A program made the position numbers and the translations under genes. Positions 34,376 to 43,618 of a stretch of 64,000 nt of DNA are shown one piece after another. Under the pieces are notes generated by a model. That model searched no databases, was not told where the DNA came from, and worked only from the letters and a program-made list of their open reading frames with translations. Position 1 is the stretch's first letter. Each line of letters starts with the position of its first letter. The stretch comes from DAOPXV01 sp035352535 (GTDB lineage Bacteria > Muiribacteriota > UBA9980). The DNA lies in assembly GCA_964545075.1 (NCBI GenBank), contig CAZJFS010000003.1:1-64000 (forward strand), in the 5' to 3' direction.

Positions 34376-34927
34376 TCATTCCTTCCAGAGTCCGAGCTTT
34401 TTTTCTTTTGCATATTTGTAAGCGTCTAAAAATTTTCCGCTATAGCGAACATTTGGAGGAACCGTCATAACGTTAGCGTAACCAGCTTTTATTATTTCCT
34501 CGTTAAGCATTTTTCCTGAAGGGAGATAGATATAGCCTAGAAGCCTTCCGTACCTATCTCGAAGCGTTACGTCAAATTCGATATTTATGATTTCATCTTT
34601 TTTTAAAAGACCTTTGACGAAAGTTGAGGCTAGTCGCCCCAGCTCGAGTATGGATGAAACGTCCGTATGGCTGCGGCGGGCATCGCGTGAGGCTTTTGAT
34701 CCGTTATAGCTTTCGGGGGTGTCTATACCGATAAGCCTTATGCTCTCATTTTTTCCGGAATAATTAATTTTAAGAGTGTCGCCGTCGACGACCCTTATAA
34801 ACCTGGCTTCCACGGCAAAAAGTTGCGTATGAATAACGGATAATAAAATTAAAGCCAATAACATCGCCGGAAAAATTCTAATTAAAACTCTCACGAAACA
34901 CTTCCTTAAAGCAATCGGGATGAGCAT
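34376..34927 (-). CDS. Secreted thermonuclease-family (SNase) protein
   Basis: 183 residues. N-terminal hydrophobic signal segment (about 13-37). SNase OB-fold with FIRVVDGDTLKINY and IRLIGIDTPES, which carries the catalytic Arg, calcium Asp and Glu, then DVTLRDRYGRLLGYI with the second catalytic Arg, and LNEEIIKAGYANV. It probably cleaves extracellular or periplasmic nucleic acids. A strong promoter lies upstream (TTGAAA/TATAAT, 17 bp). It is followed, after a 63-base gap on the same strand, by the M48 protease gene. Confidence 0.9.
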   Translation of the reverse strand: MLIPIALRKCFVRVLIRIFPAMLLALILLSVIHTQLFAVEARFIRVVDGDTLKINYSGKNESIRLIGIDTPESYNGSKASRDARRSHTDVSSILELGRLASTFVKGLLKKDEIINIEFDVTLRDRYGRLLGYIYLPSGKMLNEEIIKAGYANVMTVPPNVRYSGKFLDAYKYAKEKKLGLWKE

Positions 34928-34944
34928 ACTCTTCTTTAAAACAT

Positions 34945-34973
34945 ATTATACCCTTTTTTAATTTTTTTTTCAA
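34945..34973 (-). promoter_or_regulatory. Promoter for the thermonuclease gene
   Basis: Minus strand: TTGAAA (34973-34968), a 17-bp A-rich spacer and TATAAT (34950-34945), about 18 bases before the ATG at 34927. Confidence 0.6.
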
Positions 34974-35021
34974 GCGGCCGATTTGGGCCGGGCGTTATTT
35001 TTTAACTTAAAAACATATATC

Positions 35022-35050
35022 TTGACACATAAAAATCTGTAATGTAAAAT
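35022..35050 (+). promoter_or_regulatory. Promoter for the hybrid histidine kinase
   Basis: TTGACA (35022-35027), a 17-bp spacer and TAAAAT (35045-35050), about 52 bases before the ATG at 35102. No strong ribosome site is visible. Confidence 0.6.
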
Positions 35051-35101
35051 AAAAAGTGAACTTAAAAGCATATTTTTAAAATTATCGTATTATTGATTTT
35101 T

Positions 35102-38100
35102 ATGACGCAAGATATTAAATTGAATAATAATTCTTTTCAAGATAGCGAGCTTGTCCGAGTTTCTCTTGAAAAACTTCAAATACCCGCTTTCTGGATGGAC
35201 CGTCTTGGAAAGATCGTAAAGTTCAACCAGGCGGCGCCGTATTCTCTGGACTATTCGCCAGAAGAGTTTTTAAGGCTTTCCGGCTGGGACGTGGATGAAT
35301 CAATTTCAAAGGACGCGTGGGCGTCTCATTTTGAATCAGTTAAAAAGCACGGATGGCTTAATTTCCACAGCCGTTATAGAAATAAAAATTCCGTTTTGAT
35401 CCCCGTTGAAGTAAATATTCATTTCATCGAATCTGGCGGCGGCGAATTTCTTTTTGCCTGCGCCGCCGATATGCGCGAACGCAAGGATATTTTGAGAACG
35501 TTAAGCGAAAGTGAGATCAAGTTCCGTTCGCTTATGGAAACTACTTCGGCGGCTATTTTTATATATCAGGGCGACAAGTTCAAATACGCCAATCCCGCGA
35601 TGTTGAAATTGACCGGATATAGCGCTGAAGAGCTTTATAAAAAGGATTTATGGCAGAAAGCCGATCCGGATTCCTACGAGCATATAAAAAAAATAGTCGC
35701 CGCCTGCCTTAAAGGCGAGGCGGCTCCGTTGAATTATGAAATGAGATCTTTTACTAAGAACAAAGAGCTGAAATGGCTTGATGTTACGGCTGGAGTGATC
35801 GAGTACAACTCGAAACCGGCCGTTATCGTGACCGCGCTTGATGTAACGGAGAGGAAAGCCGCGGGTGAATTGCTTGAGAGCAAGGTTAACGAGAGGACAG
35901 CCGCTTACCGCGAAATTCATCAGGAGCTTGAAAACAATAAAAATTTTCTGGACGCGGTTATAAACTCGATAGTCGATCCTGTTTTAGTAAAAGACGAAAA
36001 CCATAAATGGGTTCTTTTAAACAACTCTTATTGTGAGTTTATGGGACATTCACGCGAAGAACTTATAGGCAGATCCGATCCTGATTTTTTTCCGGCGGAT
36101 GAAAGCAACGTTTTCTGGCAGAAGGATGAAATGGTTTTAAAAACCGGGCTTGCGAATGAAAACGAAGAAAAATTCACGGACTCTAAAGGCGATATTCACA
36201 TCGTATTCACGAAAAAAAGTCTTTTTATAGATAATTTCAAAAATAAATTTATCGTCGGGGTCGTAAGGGATATTACCGAGGTCAAAAAAACGCAGGAAGA
36301 AATCAGAGAAAATCTCCGGCTTGTCGAGGCGCTCATATCGTCGATGCCGCATCCTGTTTTTTATAAGGACCGTAAAAAGAAATATATAGGATTTAATAAG
36401 GCTTTCAGTGATTTCTGCGGAAATGACTTCGCAAGCATCGTCGGAAAAGAAATATTCGATGTTTTTCCATTTGATATAGCCGCAAGATTTAACGAGCAGG
36501 ACGTTAAACTCTTGGAAGAGGGCGGAACGTGCGTTACCGAGTGCCAGCTTTATAATCACGTTATGAAACAGATGCGCGACATGCTGATAACCAAGTCCGC
36601 GTTCCATGACGCATCCGGCGCCATTTCCGGCATAATCGGCACCATGATAGACATAACCGCGCAAAAAAGAAACGAGGAAGCGCTTCGCGTCAGCGAGGCT
36701 AAATACAGGACCATCATTGAAAATACCGAATCGGTCGTCCTGACTTTCGATCCCGGCGGCGTTATAACCTACGTAAGCCCTAAGGTCAAGCAATTTGGGT
36801 ATGAACCTCGTGATGTGATCGGATGCGCTATATCTAAATTCATTCATTCCGATGATCTGCCAATGGTTATGAAGGGTTTTCAAAAAATACTCAAGTACGG
36901 ACGTAATATTCCCATTACGTTCCGGGTATTAGCTAGCGATGGCGAATATAGATTAGTCGAGGAGGCCGGCTCCGCCATTTACGATGAGAGCGGGAAAGCA
37001 ATATTTGTAACTAGCATTTTACGCGATATAACTGAAAAAAGAAAAATGGAAGAGGAAATAATAAGGACTTCCAAGCTCGAGTCTCTCGGCATATTGGCCG
37101 GCGGGATCGCTCATGATTTTAATAACGTCCTGATGGGGGTCATTGGAAATCTTAATCTCGCCAAACGCCGCATTAAATCAGATGAAAAAACGCACGAGAT
37201 ATTATTGCGGGCTGAAAATGTAGCTTATAAAGCGAAAAAGCTTACGGAACAACTGATAACTTTTTCGAAAGGCGGAGTTCCAATAAAAAACTGGGGTTTT
37301 GTCGGCGAAATAGTTCGGGAATCGGTAACCTTCGCGCTTAGCGGGGCAAACGTTACGTGCAGGATTAAAATAGACGACGGGCTCTGGCCGTGCGAGGTCG
37401 ACGAAAACCAGATAGCTCAGGTAATAACGAATCTCGTCATAAACGCGCAGCAGGCGATGGCGGACGGTGGATCCATAGAAGTGGAGTGCGCGAATGTCGA
37501 TGTCGAAAATAATTTGAATCTCGGGATCGGCCGGGGAAGATATGTAGTGATTTCAGTTATAGATCACGGGTGCGGGCTAAACGAGGAAATCAAGCAGAAA
37601 ATTTTCGACCCGTATTTTACCACTAAAAAAACGGGAAGCGGATTGGGGCTTTCCACGTCATATTCCATAATTAAGAACCATGGAGGCACGATAGCCGTTG
37701 AATCAAAGCCGATGGCGGGCTCCGTTTTCAAGGTATATATCCCGGCCGCCAATAACAAAGGAATCGCCGGCAAGGCAGTTTCCGAAATTTTTGAAACGTC
37801 GCCCGCAAGAAAGCGCATACTCGTGATGGACGATGACGATAGCGTGCTGCTGCCTATATATGAAATGCTTACGGAAGCCGGACATGAAGTCGAGATATCC
37901 AGAAACGGCGCTGAAGCCGTCAATCAGTTCTTGAAATTTAAAAAACTTGAAAAGCCTTTTGACCTCATAATAATGGATCTTGTCGTAAAGGGCGGTTCGG
38001 GCGGCTGCGAGGCCGTAAAAAAAATACGCGAAATAGACCCTTCGGTCAAGGCGATCGTTTCGAGCGGATATTTAAATGATCCGGTGATGTCCGCGCCTGA

Positions 38101-38191
38101 CAGCTACGGATTTTGCGGTATTCTCGTAAAGCCTTACAGGAGCGAAGAACTCATAAGAGCGGTTGAGCGCGCTTTAACGGCAACGGCGTAA
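35102..38191 (+). CDS. Soluble multi-PAS hybrid histidine kinase with receiver domain
   Basis: About 1029 residues from the ATG at 35102; a TTG three codons earlier (35093) is also possible. There are no membrane segments. About five PAS domains lie in tandem (roughly 20-130, 140-255, 280-400, 410-525, 535-660). Then HisKA with the phospho-accepting His in GGIAHDFNNVLMGVIGNL (about residue 674 counted from the TTG), HATPase_c (NQIAQVITNLVINAQQA; GCGLNEEIKQKIFDPYFTTK; GLGLSTSY) and a C-terminal receiver with phospho-Asp near 962 (LIIMDLV). The PAS stack suggests several cytoplasmic signals. No partner regulator is adjacent. Confidence 0.95.
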   Translation: MTQDIKLNNNSFQDSELVRVSLEKLQIPAFWMDRLGKIVKFNQAAPYSLDYSPEEFLRLSGWDVDESISKDAWASHFESVKKHGWLNFHSRYRNKNSVLIPVEVNIHFIESGGGEFLFACAADMRERKDILRTLSESEIKFRSLMETTSAAIFIYQGDKFKYANPAMLKLTGYSAEELYKKDLWQKADPDSYEHIKKIVAACLKGEAAPLNYEMRSFTKNKELKWLDVTAGVIEYNSKPAVIVTALDVTERKAAGELLESKVNERTAAYREIHQELENNKNFLDAVINSIVDPVLVKDENHKWVLLNNSYCEFMGHSREELIGRSDPDFFPADESNVFWQKDEMVLKTGLANENEEKFTDSKGDIHIVFTKKSLFIDNFKNKFIVGVVRDITEVKKTQEEIRENLRLVEALISSMPHPVFYKDRKKKYIGFNKAFSDFCGNDFASIVGKEIFDVFPFDIAARFNEQDVKLLEEGGTCVTECQLYNHVMKQMRDMLITKSAFHDASGAISGIIGTMIDITAQKRNEEALRVSEAKYRTIIENTESVVLTFDPGGVITYVSPKVKQFGYEPRDVIGCAISKFIHSDDLPMVMKGFQKILKYGRNIPITFRVLASDGEYRLVEEAGSAIYDESGKAIFVTSILRDITEKRKMEEEIIRTSKLESLGILAGGIAHDFNNVLMGVIGNLNLAKRRIKSDEKTHEILLRAENVAYKAKKLTEQLITFSKGGVPIKNWGFVGEIVRESVTFALSGANVTCRIKIDDGLWPCEVDENQIAQVITNLVINAQQAMADGGSIEVECANVDVENNLNLGIGRGRYVVISVIDHGCGLNEEIKQKIFDPYFTTKKTGSGLGLSTSYSIIKNHGGTIAVESKPMAGSVFKVYIPAANNKGIAGKAVSEIFETSPARKRILVMDDDDSVLLPIYEMLTEAGHEVEISRNGAEAVNQFLKFKKLEKPFDLIIMDLVVKGGSGGCEAVKKIREIDPSVKAIVSSGYLNDPVMSAPDSYGFCGILVKPYRSEELIRAVERALTATA

Positions 38192-38222
38192 AACGCGTTT
38201 AACGATATGCGAAATGGGCCTG

Positions 38223-39302
38223 TTATTTAGAAAGCGGAATATATAACGGGTTTTTAATACGCGTGAAACATCTTTCCGCCGGGCCTTCTCCTTCAGAAAA
38301 CGGCTTGAAGTCATTCCAACCCGGGAACCATGAGTTGATGAATATTTTCATTTTTGAGCCGGCGGGCACATTTTTTTTCTTTTCATAATTTTCAATCGTT
38401 CCGGCCGGCTCGCCGTCGGCGTAGAAAACGATCTTTTTTTCCAGATATGATATCGCATAATTATGAAACCGTTCCGAAGGATCGAAAGGAAGCTTGAACT
38501 CGATTTTTTCAAGCGGATCTCCGGCCGATATGTAGGAAGTGAGCCAGAGGCGCCTGGAATCGTCGTTGAAGATCTCCATGGTTATTTCGTCCTCGCTTAC
38601 AGGGTCGTAAAGAAAAAAGCCGGTCACCGATTTTGCGGCGCGGCACGTTTGAAGATCGACGGAAAAAGTTCCGTACGAGAACGGCTCGATGGATTCTATC
38701 TGGCCTCCGTCGAATTTTTTCGCGTGGAAACTTATTTTAATTTCATTTCTATCATATGAAATGTTTTTGAACAGGAGCTTTCCCCTGTTGCGGAGGGGTT
38801 TGCAGGTGTCAGGGGTCGGTTTGAAGCCGGTATTGCCTAATATTAAAATTTTTTCAAGATTCGTGTTTAAAACGTAAAACGAGTTTTCACTGTCGATGAA
38901 AAGATAACGTACTGGTTCCTTGGAATCTGGCGGCGCGTTCCATATAGCCACTCTTACCCGGAATTTTCCGCTTGGAAACGAATCGTCGTCCGGCACCGTC
39001 CAGGATACCTTGAACGGCGCTGAAATTTCTCCGGCTGAAAGAGCGACCGGCCCTGTATAAGGCGCATCGTGCCATGCCATAGATGCGTCGCAGACGCTAT
39101 AGCCGATCCAGAAACTTTTCTTTTCGCGTGACGAATTTTTAAAAGTGATAGAGGAAGTCGCTTTTTCGCCGCATTTATAGTTTCCCGAAGCGGGGCTGAA
39201 ATCGATTATATGGACGGGGGATTCTCCGCCTGAAACGGGCGCCTGACCGAAAAGGAAACAAAGGGCGTATGACATTATGAATATTAAGCGTAATGCGTTC
39301 AT
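38223..39302 (-). CDS. Secreted GH16-like beta-jelly-roll protein with altered catalytic motif
   Basis: 359 residues. Signal peptide about 1-24. An N-terminal Ig-like domain (about 30-140, with WTVPDDDSFPSGKFRVRVAIW) precedes a concanavalin-type jelly roll. The strand that should carry the GH16 motif reads E239-I-T-M-E243 rather than E-x-D-x-E, so the central Asp is Thr. Then comes FHNYAISYLEKKIVFYADGE, the typical GH16 'FH.Y.I.W....I.FY.DG' run, and KMKIFINSWFPGW. It resembles beta-glucanase/laminarinase folds but may bind rather than cleave polysaccharide. Confidence 0.68.
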   Translation of the reverse strand: MNALRLIFIMSYALCFLFGQAPVSGGESPVHIIDFSPASGNYKCGEKATSSITFKNSSREKKSFWIGYSVCDASMAWHDAPYTGPVALSAGEISAPFKVSWTVPDDDSFPSGKFRVRVAIWNAPPDSKEPVRYLFIDSENSFYVLNTNLEKILILGNTGFKPTPDTCKPLRNRGKLLFKNISYDRNEIKISFHAKKFDGGQIESIEPFSYGTFSVDLQTCRAAKSVTGFFLYDPVSEDEITMEIFNDDSRRLWLTSYISAGDPLEKIEFKLPFDPSERFHNYAISYLEKKIVFYADGEPAGTIENYEKKKNVPAGSKMKIFINSWFPGWNDFKPFSEGEGPAERCFTRIKNPLYIPLSK

Positions 39303-39372
39303 TTTAAAATGCTTCCAGTTTAACGGTATCTTTATAATGCTTATCTTCGTTCAGGGCGATCATTACAGGTTG

Positions 39373-39921
39373 CTACGCGAGGATTATCGAATAAATCTTT
39401 TTGGGTCCGTGCATGCCTTTGACGATCCGTTTTTCGATGTCCGCGGTCCTGGAAGGGCCGGATATTAAAGTTATCAGCGGCGGCGCGACATTTTTTGAAA
39501 GATAAATTTCGGAAAAATATTCGTTCATATTTATATAAGCTCGCGGATTTTTGGATATGAATACGTTAAATGGCGGAACCAGGGTTTCAGCCGTTGCTTC
39601 TCCGCTGCCGGCAAAGGCGAATGCGCCGTCGTTTAAAAGAAGAGCGTCAGGCGTTGAAACTGTGAGCATAACGTCATTTTCAAACTTAAGGGCGAACTCG
39701 ACAGTCATTTTGTCTGAAAGAAGTTTTGATTTAAGGCTTCCGGCAAAACCTCCGTCGTATTTTTCGGAGACCGAGTCCGAGATGAAGATCTTGAATGAGC
39801 CGAGAGCGCCCATTTCATTTTTAATTATGTTTTTAACGCTTTCAACCACTCCGGCTGAATTTTTGCAGTGCATCACTGTTCCGCCGTTGATTCTGAAGCG
39901 CTCATTGAAAAGCTTTATCAT
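39373..39921 (-). CDS. lutC: LUD-domain protein, LutC-like subunit of lactate oxidation complex
   Basis: 182 residues with the LUD pattern: N-terminal helix with a conserved Phe/Lys-rich strand (FKIFISDSVSEKY), AFAGSGEAT (matching the LUD 'A.TGS.' loop) and a C-terminal LITLISGPSRTADIEKRIVKGMHGPKKIYSIIL, the invariant SRTADIE/GVHGP end. LutC is the third subunit of the LutABC L-lactate (or related hydroxy-acid) oxidation system. Its start overlaps the lutB stop (ATGA), confirming co-transcription and translational coupling. Confidence 0.88.
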   Translation of the reverse strand: MIKLFNERFRINGGTVMHCKNSAGVVESVKNIIKNEMGALGSFKIFISDSVSEKYDGGFAGSLKSKLLSDKMTVEFALKFENDVMLTVSTPDALLLNDGAFAFAGSGEATAETLVPPFNVFISKNPRAYINMNEYFSEIYLSKNVAPPLITLISGPSRTADIEKRIVKGMHGPKKIYSIILA

Positions 39922-41297
39922 TTTTTAAAATATCCTTCCATGAAAGTTTTGCGCGGCATATCTATGAAATGCCTTTTGGCGAACCTGTTCCAGAATGGAA
40001 CGTAGTTATAGCCGAGCGCTTTTTGCGAAAGCTTGAGATACAAACGCGCGAAAGGCCGGACAACTTTTCTTATTAAGTAATATGACATGGCGATCCTGTA
40101 TGCGTAAGAGAAACCCCTTTTGAATCGGTGGGCGAGCGAAACTTTTCCGTCGTATTCTTCGGCGAACCTTCTGCGGTGTTCGATTATAAGGCGGGAAATG
40201 GAAATTTTCATGGGGCAGACCGATGAGCAGAAGCCGCACAGCGTCGACGCGTTAATTATTTCCTCGCATTCGGTATAGCCTTTAAAAAAAGGAGCGAGCA
40301 TGACGCCGATGGGGCCGCCATAGGTGAACCCGTACCCGTGGCCTGAAATACGTTGAAATACCGGACAGACGTTCTGACATGCGCCGCACCGGATGCACCT
40401 GAGCGCCTCTTTAAAAACCGGATCGGCGGCTATTTCAAATCTTTTGCGCGTGACGATGATATAGTGGCGTTCATGCCCCGGGGCTGGATTTCCCGCCACC
40501 GACGTATAGGCGTTTAATATCTGCCCGGTGGCCGATTTCGAAAGAATATCCAGGAAATATGGCAGGTCGGACAGGCGCGGTATAAGCTTCTCGACGCCGA
40601 AGATCGCTATGTGAGTTTCAGGCAGCGACAGGCACATGCGGGCATTGCCTTCGTTCTCGACTATAGCGATGGAGCCGCTTTCGGCGATAGCGAAATTCGC
40701 CCCCGTTATTCCGACTTTAGCGTTCAGGAATTTCTCGCGCAGGTGGTTCCGGGCGAATTCGGCCATGATTTCTATATCCTCGGTATAATTCATCGCGAGT
40801 TTTTCCGAAAAAAGCGCGGCCACGTCTTCTTTTGATTTGTGCAGGGCCGGAGCGGTTATGTGCGACGGCGCCTCTCCCGCGAGCTGCACGATAAACTCGC
40901 CGAGGTCTGTTTCGATAGGAACGACGCCGTTTTTTCCGAGGTAATCGTTAAGCGCCATTTCTTCGGTAAGCATTGATTTTGATTTAACTACGTATTCCGC
41001 GCCCTTTTCCCTTATGATTTCAAGCGCTCTCGCGTTGGCGCTTTCGTAATCGTCAAATACATCCACTTTTATTGATAGTTTGCGGCATGCGGCGCAGAAC
41101 TGGTCCAGAAGAAGCGACAGTCCGGAGATCGAGGCGTCCCTTATGGTTATGGCTCGCTCGCGGGACTGTTCGTATGTTTCGGAAATCGCTATCGCCGCGC
41201 TCCTGTTTTGAAGCGCCGTCATAGTGGCTTTTTTCAGGTTGGCCTGAAGTTTTTTGTCGGCGAGGGCTTTTTGTGAATTTTTACGGACTGATATCAT
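39918..41297 (-). CDS. lutB: LutB-like iron-sulfur lactate oxidation protein
   Basis: 459 residues. LUD domain (about 60-300) with SMLTEEMALNDYL, SHITAPALHKSK and GANFAIAESGSIAIVENEGN. Two 4Fe-4S motifs follow: CIRCGACQNVCPVFQ and the CGFCSSVCPMKI variant. The C-terminal helical domain is typical of LutB/YkgF (the PFARLYLK region). LutB passes electrons from L-lactate oxidation. It starts 17 bases after the lutA stop and overlaps lutC. The YGFTYGGPIGVML stretch is diagnostic. Confidence 0.93.
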   Translation of the reverse strand: MISVRKNSQKALADKKLQANLKKATMTALQNRSAAIAISETYEQSRERAITIRDASISGLSLLLDQFCAACRKLSIKVDVFDDYESANARALEIIREKGAEYVVKSKSMLTEEMALNDYLGKNGVVPIETDLGEFIVQLAGEAPSHITAPALHKSKEDVAALFSEKLAMNYTEDIEIMAEFARNHLREKFLNAKVGITGANFAIAESGSIAIVENEGNARMCLSLPETHIAIFGVEKLIPRLSDLPYFLDILSKSATGQILNAYTSVAGNPAPGHERHYIIVTRKRFEIAADPVFKEALRCIRCGACQNVCPVFQRISGHGYGFTYGGPIGVMLAPFFKGYTECEEIINASTLCGFCSSVCPMKISISRLIIEHRRRFAEEYDGKVSLAHRFKRGFSYAYRIAMSYYLIRKVVRPFARLYLKLSQKALGYNYVPFWNRFAKRHFIDMPRKTFMEGYFKK

Positions 41298-41313
41298 AGA
41301 TCACCATTGCCTT

Positions 41314-42033
41314 TTAGTTCGAACACATATCTATAAATTCGCATATATGATAAAAATTCATTTTAAACGATCTGGCGCATGCGATGCTTTTTAAATGCAT
41401 AAGGCATCCGCTGTCGCACGCGATGATGGTGTTTAAACCGAGCCGCCTTACGAATTCGAGCTTTGACGTCCCGATATCGATGGAAAGTTCCGGCATGGCG
41501 GCCGAGAACGAACCGCCAAATCCGCAGCAGGTATTTTCAGAAAGCCCGGCTTCGAAATATTTAAGCCCTGAAATTGAGTCAAGTATGGCTTTGGGCGCCG
41601 CGTCGATCTCCATTTCATTCAGAAGGTGGCATGATTTGTGGTAAAATATTCCACCCTTATAAGACATTTTAAGCTTTTCACTGAGCTTTTCGGCATGAAA
41701 AAACTCGGAGAATTCGCGGATCTTTGAAAAAATCTTTTCGTCGGCTTTTTCCGGAATGAGGCGCGGATGAGCGTGTTTTATCATTGCCGCGCATGATCCG
41801 GAAGGCACGAGTATATAGTCGGATTTATCGTGTCTGAACTGTTTGAAGAATTTTTGCGCCAGCGCTCTGGCGTCTTCATGAAATCCCATATTATAGCCGG
41901 GCTGTCCGCAGCAGGACTGATATTTATTGACATATACTTCGATGTCGCATTTTTTTAATATATTGACCATCGCATGTCCGGCCGAAGGCATGAAGTGATC
42001 GATGATGCAGGGGATGAAAAGCGTTACTTTCAT
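41314..42033 (-). CDS. lutA: LutA-like CCG-domain Fe-S oxidoreductase
   Basis: 239 residues with two cysteine-rich CCG domains. The first is KVTLFIPCIIDHFMP, then CCGQPGYNMGF. The second has the H-x-SCHLL motif and the CCGFGGSFSAAMP motif before CDSGCLMHL. This is the LutA/YkgE and GlpC/HdrB-type module, which binds a noncubane or 4Fe-4S centre. Together with lutB and lutC it should oxidise L-lactate to pyruvate. It is the second gene of the operon, after the small membrane protein. Confidence 0.92.
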   Translation of the reverse strand: MKVTLFIPCIIDHFMPSAGHAMVNILKKCDIEVYVNKYQSCCGQPGYNMGFHEDARALAQKFFKQFRHDKSDYILVPSGSCAAMIKHAHPRLIPEKADEKIFSKIREFSEFFHAEKLSEKLKMSYKGGIFYHKSCHLLNEMEIDAAPKAILDSISGLKYFEAGLSENTCCGFGGSFSAAMPELSIDIGTSKLEFVRRLGLNTIIACDSGCLMHLKSIACARSFKMNFYHICEFIDMCSN

Positions 42034-42050
42034 TCGATTAAACTCCGCGG

Positions 42051-42467
42051 CTAATTATTTTTGCTTGTGACGGCTTCCACCAGGGGTTTGTCGCCGGCGT
42101 GCCCGTCTTCCGCGCCGTTCAAATTTTTCCCGGATAGAACCGATGCATGCGTTAGTATCGCCCGGCCCACGAAGAAAACGCCGACTATCGCCAGGCCTGA
42201 CATAAGCGCGGTAAGCACGGCGTTTAAAGTCATGAGCGCGGACAATAATATAGGCTTGAAGAAGCCCACGTTCAGAAAATTGCAGGCTACGTTAAAGCCG
42301 GAAACGCCTATTCCCAGAAGAAAAAGCGATGTGACGGCGGCCTCGAATTCGCGGTCCTTTAAGCCGGAAAAGATCGGCCGGGCGATCGAACTGTTGAAAT
42401 AAACGAGAAACGCGCCTGTGACAACCGCTGAAATCACGAAACATAAAATTGCTTCTAAAAATCCCAT
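42051..42467 (-). CDS. Small integral membrane protein at the head of the lut operon, unknown
   Basis: 138 residues from the ATG at 42467, which sits five bases after a perfect GGAGG; an ATG further upstream would overlap that ribosome site. Three to four membrane helices (about 5-25, 46-65, 75-95, 95-115) and a hydrophilic Lys/Glu/Asn tail. I do not recognise a family. Leading the lut genes, with 17 bases to lutA, it could take part in transport or membrane attachment of the lactate system, but this is only positional. Confidence 0.62.
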   Translation of the reverse strand: MGFLEAILCFVISAVVTGAFLVYFNSSIARPIFSGLKDREFEAAVTSLFLLGIGVSGFNVACNFLNVGFFKPILLSALMTLNAVLTALMSGLAIVGVFFVGRAILTHASVLSGKNLNGAEDGHAGDKPLVEAVTSKNN

Positions 42468-42531
42468 AAGAACCTCCATTATAAGCGTTTAAAATAATTC
42501 ACATTCAAAAAATATCAGGCATTAGTTTGGA

Positions 42532-42560
42532 ATTTTAACACAACTGATGCCAAAAAGCAA
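42532..42560 (-). promoter_or_regulatory. Possible promoter for the lut operon
   Basis: Minus strand: TTGCTT (42560-42555), a 17-bp spacer and TAAAAT (42537-42532). The -35 box is weak. A second TATAAT lies just before the ribosome site, but its -35 spacing (19 bp) is poor. Confidence 0.35.
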
Positions 42561-42588
42561 TATATGTTAGAAATCGTGCCTGAATTCA

Positions 42589-42617
42589 TTGACATCCATT
42601 TTTAAAAATGATAGCAT
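42589..42617 (+). promoter_or_regulatory. Promoter for the ankyrin-repeat gene
   Basis: TTGACA (42589-42594), a 17-bp spacer and TAGCAT (42612-42617). The leader would be about 120 nt and contains a 7-bp hairpin (TTAAAAC 42684-42690 with GTTTTAA 42696-42702). Confidence 0.52.
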
Positions 42618-42743
42618 AATTAAACCATCGTTATACGTGCCGCTATCTCACATGGAATAGTCCGTTAAAAGCACGAATTGCGTTTAAAACCAATCGTTTT
42701 AAGAAAAGCGACGCGAACAACAATATCGGGAGTGTGTTACCAA

Positions 42744-43616
42744 ATGAGAGTTGAAAAAACAAAGATTACGGCCATTATATTTTTACTGTTTTTAATATTA
42801 ACTCCGTCTTACGCCGCTGATACGCCGGATACTAAAGTTGGCATCTCGCTCGTTCGGGCGGCTAAATATGGCGATGTTGAAAACATAAAAGCGCTTATCG
42901 CTCAGGGCGCCAATATAAATGAGCGTTCTGAAACCGGCCGTACCGCGCTTATAGAAGCTGTTGTCAAAGACGACACCGCCTCGGTCGCGCTTCTTCTTGA
43001 AAAAGGCGCCGACGTCGCGATAGCGGGAAACGAAGGCGAAACTGCTTTGAGCCTGGCCGCCTTCAAAGGAAATATCAATGTCGTTCGCGCGCTGGCCGAA
43101 AAAAAAGCCGATATTAATTCGACCGATAACGATGGAGAAACGCCGCTTATGCAGGCTATAAACTATCGTGAAAATACCGAAGTCGTAAAATTCCTGCTTG
43201 AAAAAGGCGCCAATATAAACGCCGCTGATAAAACCGGCCAGACCGCTTTAGTCATAGCCGTTTCAGAAGGCATATCGAATATGGTCAAAATGCTCGTGGA
43301 ATCTGGCGCCGACGTTAACATAAGAGACAACCGCGGTAAGAACGCCATGGTAATAGCCGTCGAAGAAAATAATGCTGAAATAGTAAAGATGCTCATCGAT
43401 AAAATATCGAAAATTGATGAGGAGAGCGACAAAGGGAAGACTGCTCTTGTTTACGCCGCTTCAAAGGGAAATGAAGAGCTCGTAAAACTTTTAATCGAGA
43501 AGAAAGCGGACGTAAATCACCAGGATAAAAAAGGCCAGTCGGTGCTGCGCTATGCCGGTGAAAAATCCGGTAACGATAAAGTTATAGAAATTCTCAAGGC
43601 CGCGGGAGCCAGATGA
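42744..43616 (+). CDS. Secreted ankyrin-repeat protein
   Basis: 290 residues from the ATG at 42744. An upstream in-frame start would add 22 residues before the signal peptide and is less likely. Signal peptide about 1-25 (IIFLLFLILTPSYAAD). About eight ankyrin repeats follow, each of roughly 33 residues with [GD]-xx-x-TAL-xx-A and LLEKGA[DN][VI]. Ankyrin repeats bind proteins. Secretion suggests a periplasmic or surface partner; no enzyme motif is present. The convergent P-type ATPase gene begins three bases beyond its stop. Confidence 0.85.
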   Translation: MRVEKTKITAIIFLLFLILTPSYAADTPDTKVGISLVRAAKYGDVENIKALIAQGANINERSETGRTALIEAVVKDDTASVALLLEKGADVAIAGNEGETALSLAAFKGNINVVRALAEKKADINSTDNDGETPLMQAINYRENTEVVKFLLEKGANINAADKTGQTALVIAVSEGISNMVKMLVESGADVNIRDNRGKNAMVIAVEENNAEIVKMLIDKISKIDEESDKGKTALVYAASKGNEELVKLLIEKKADVNHQDKKGQSVLRYAGEKSGNDKVIEILKAAGAR

Positions 43617-43618
43617 TC

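Noticed and set aside
36137..36883. A 248-codon minus-strand open frame inside the histidine kinase
   Set aside because: Lies within PAS-coding sequence; no plausible start or domain.
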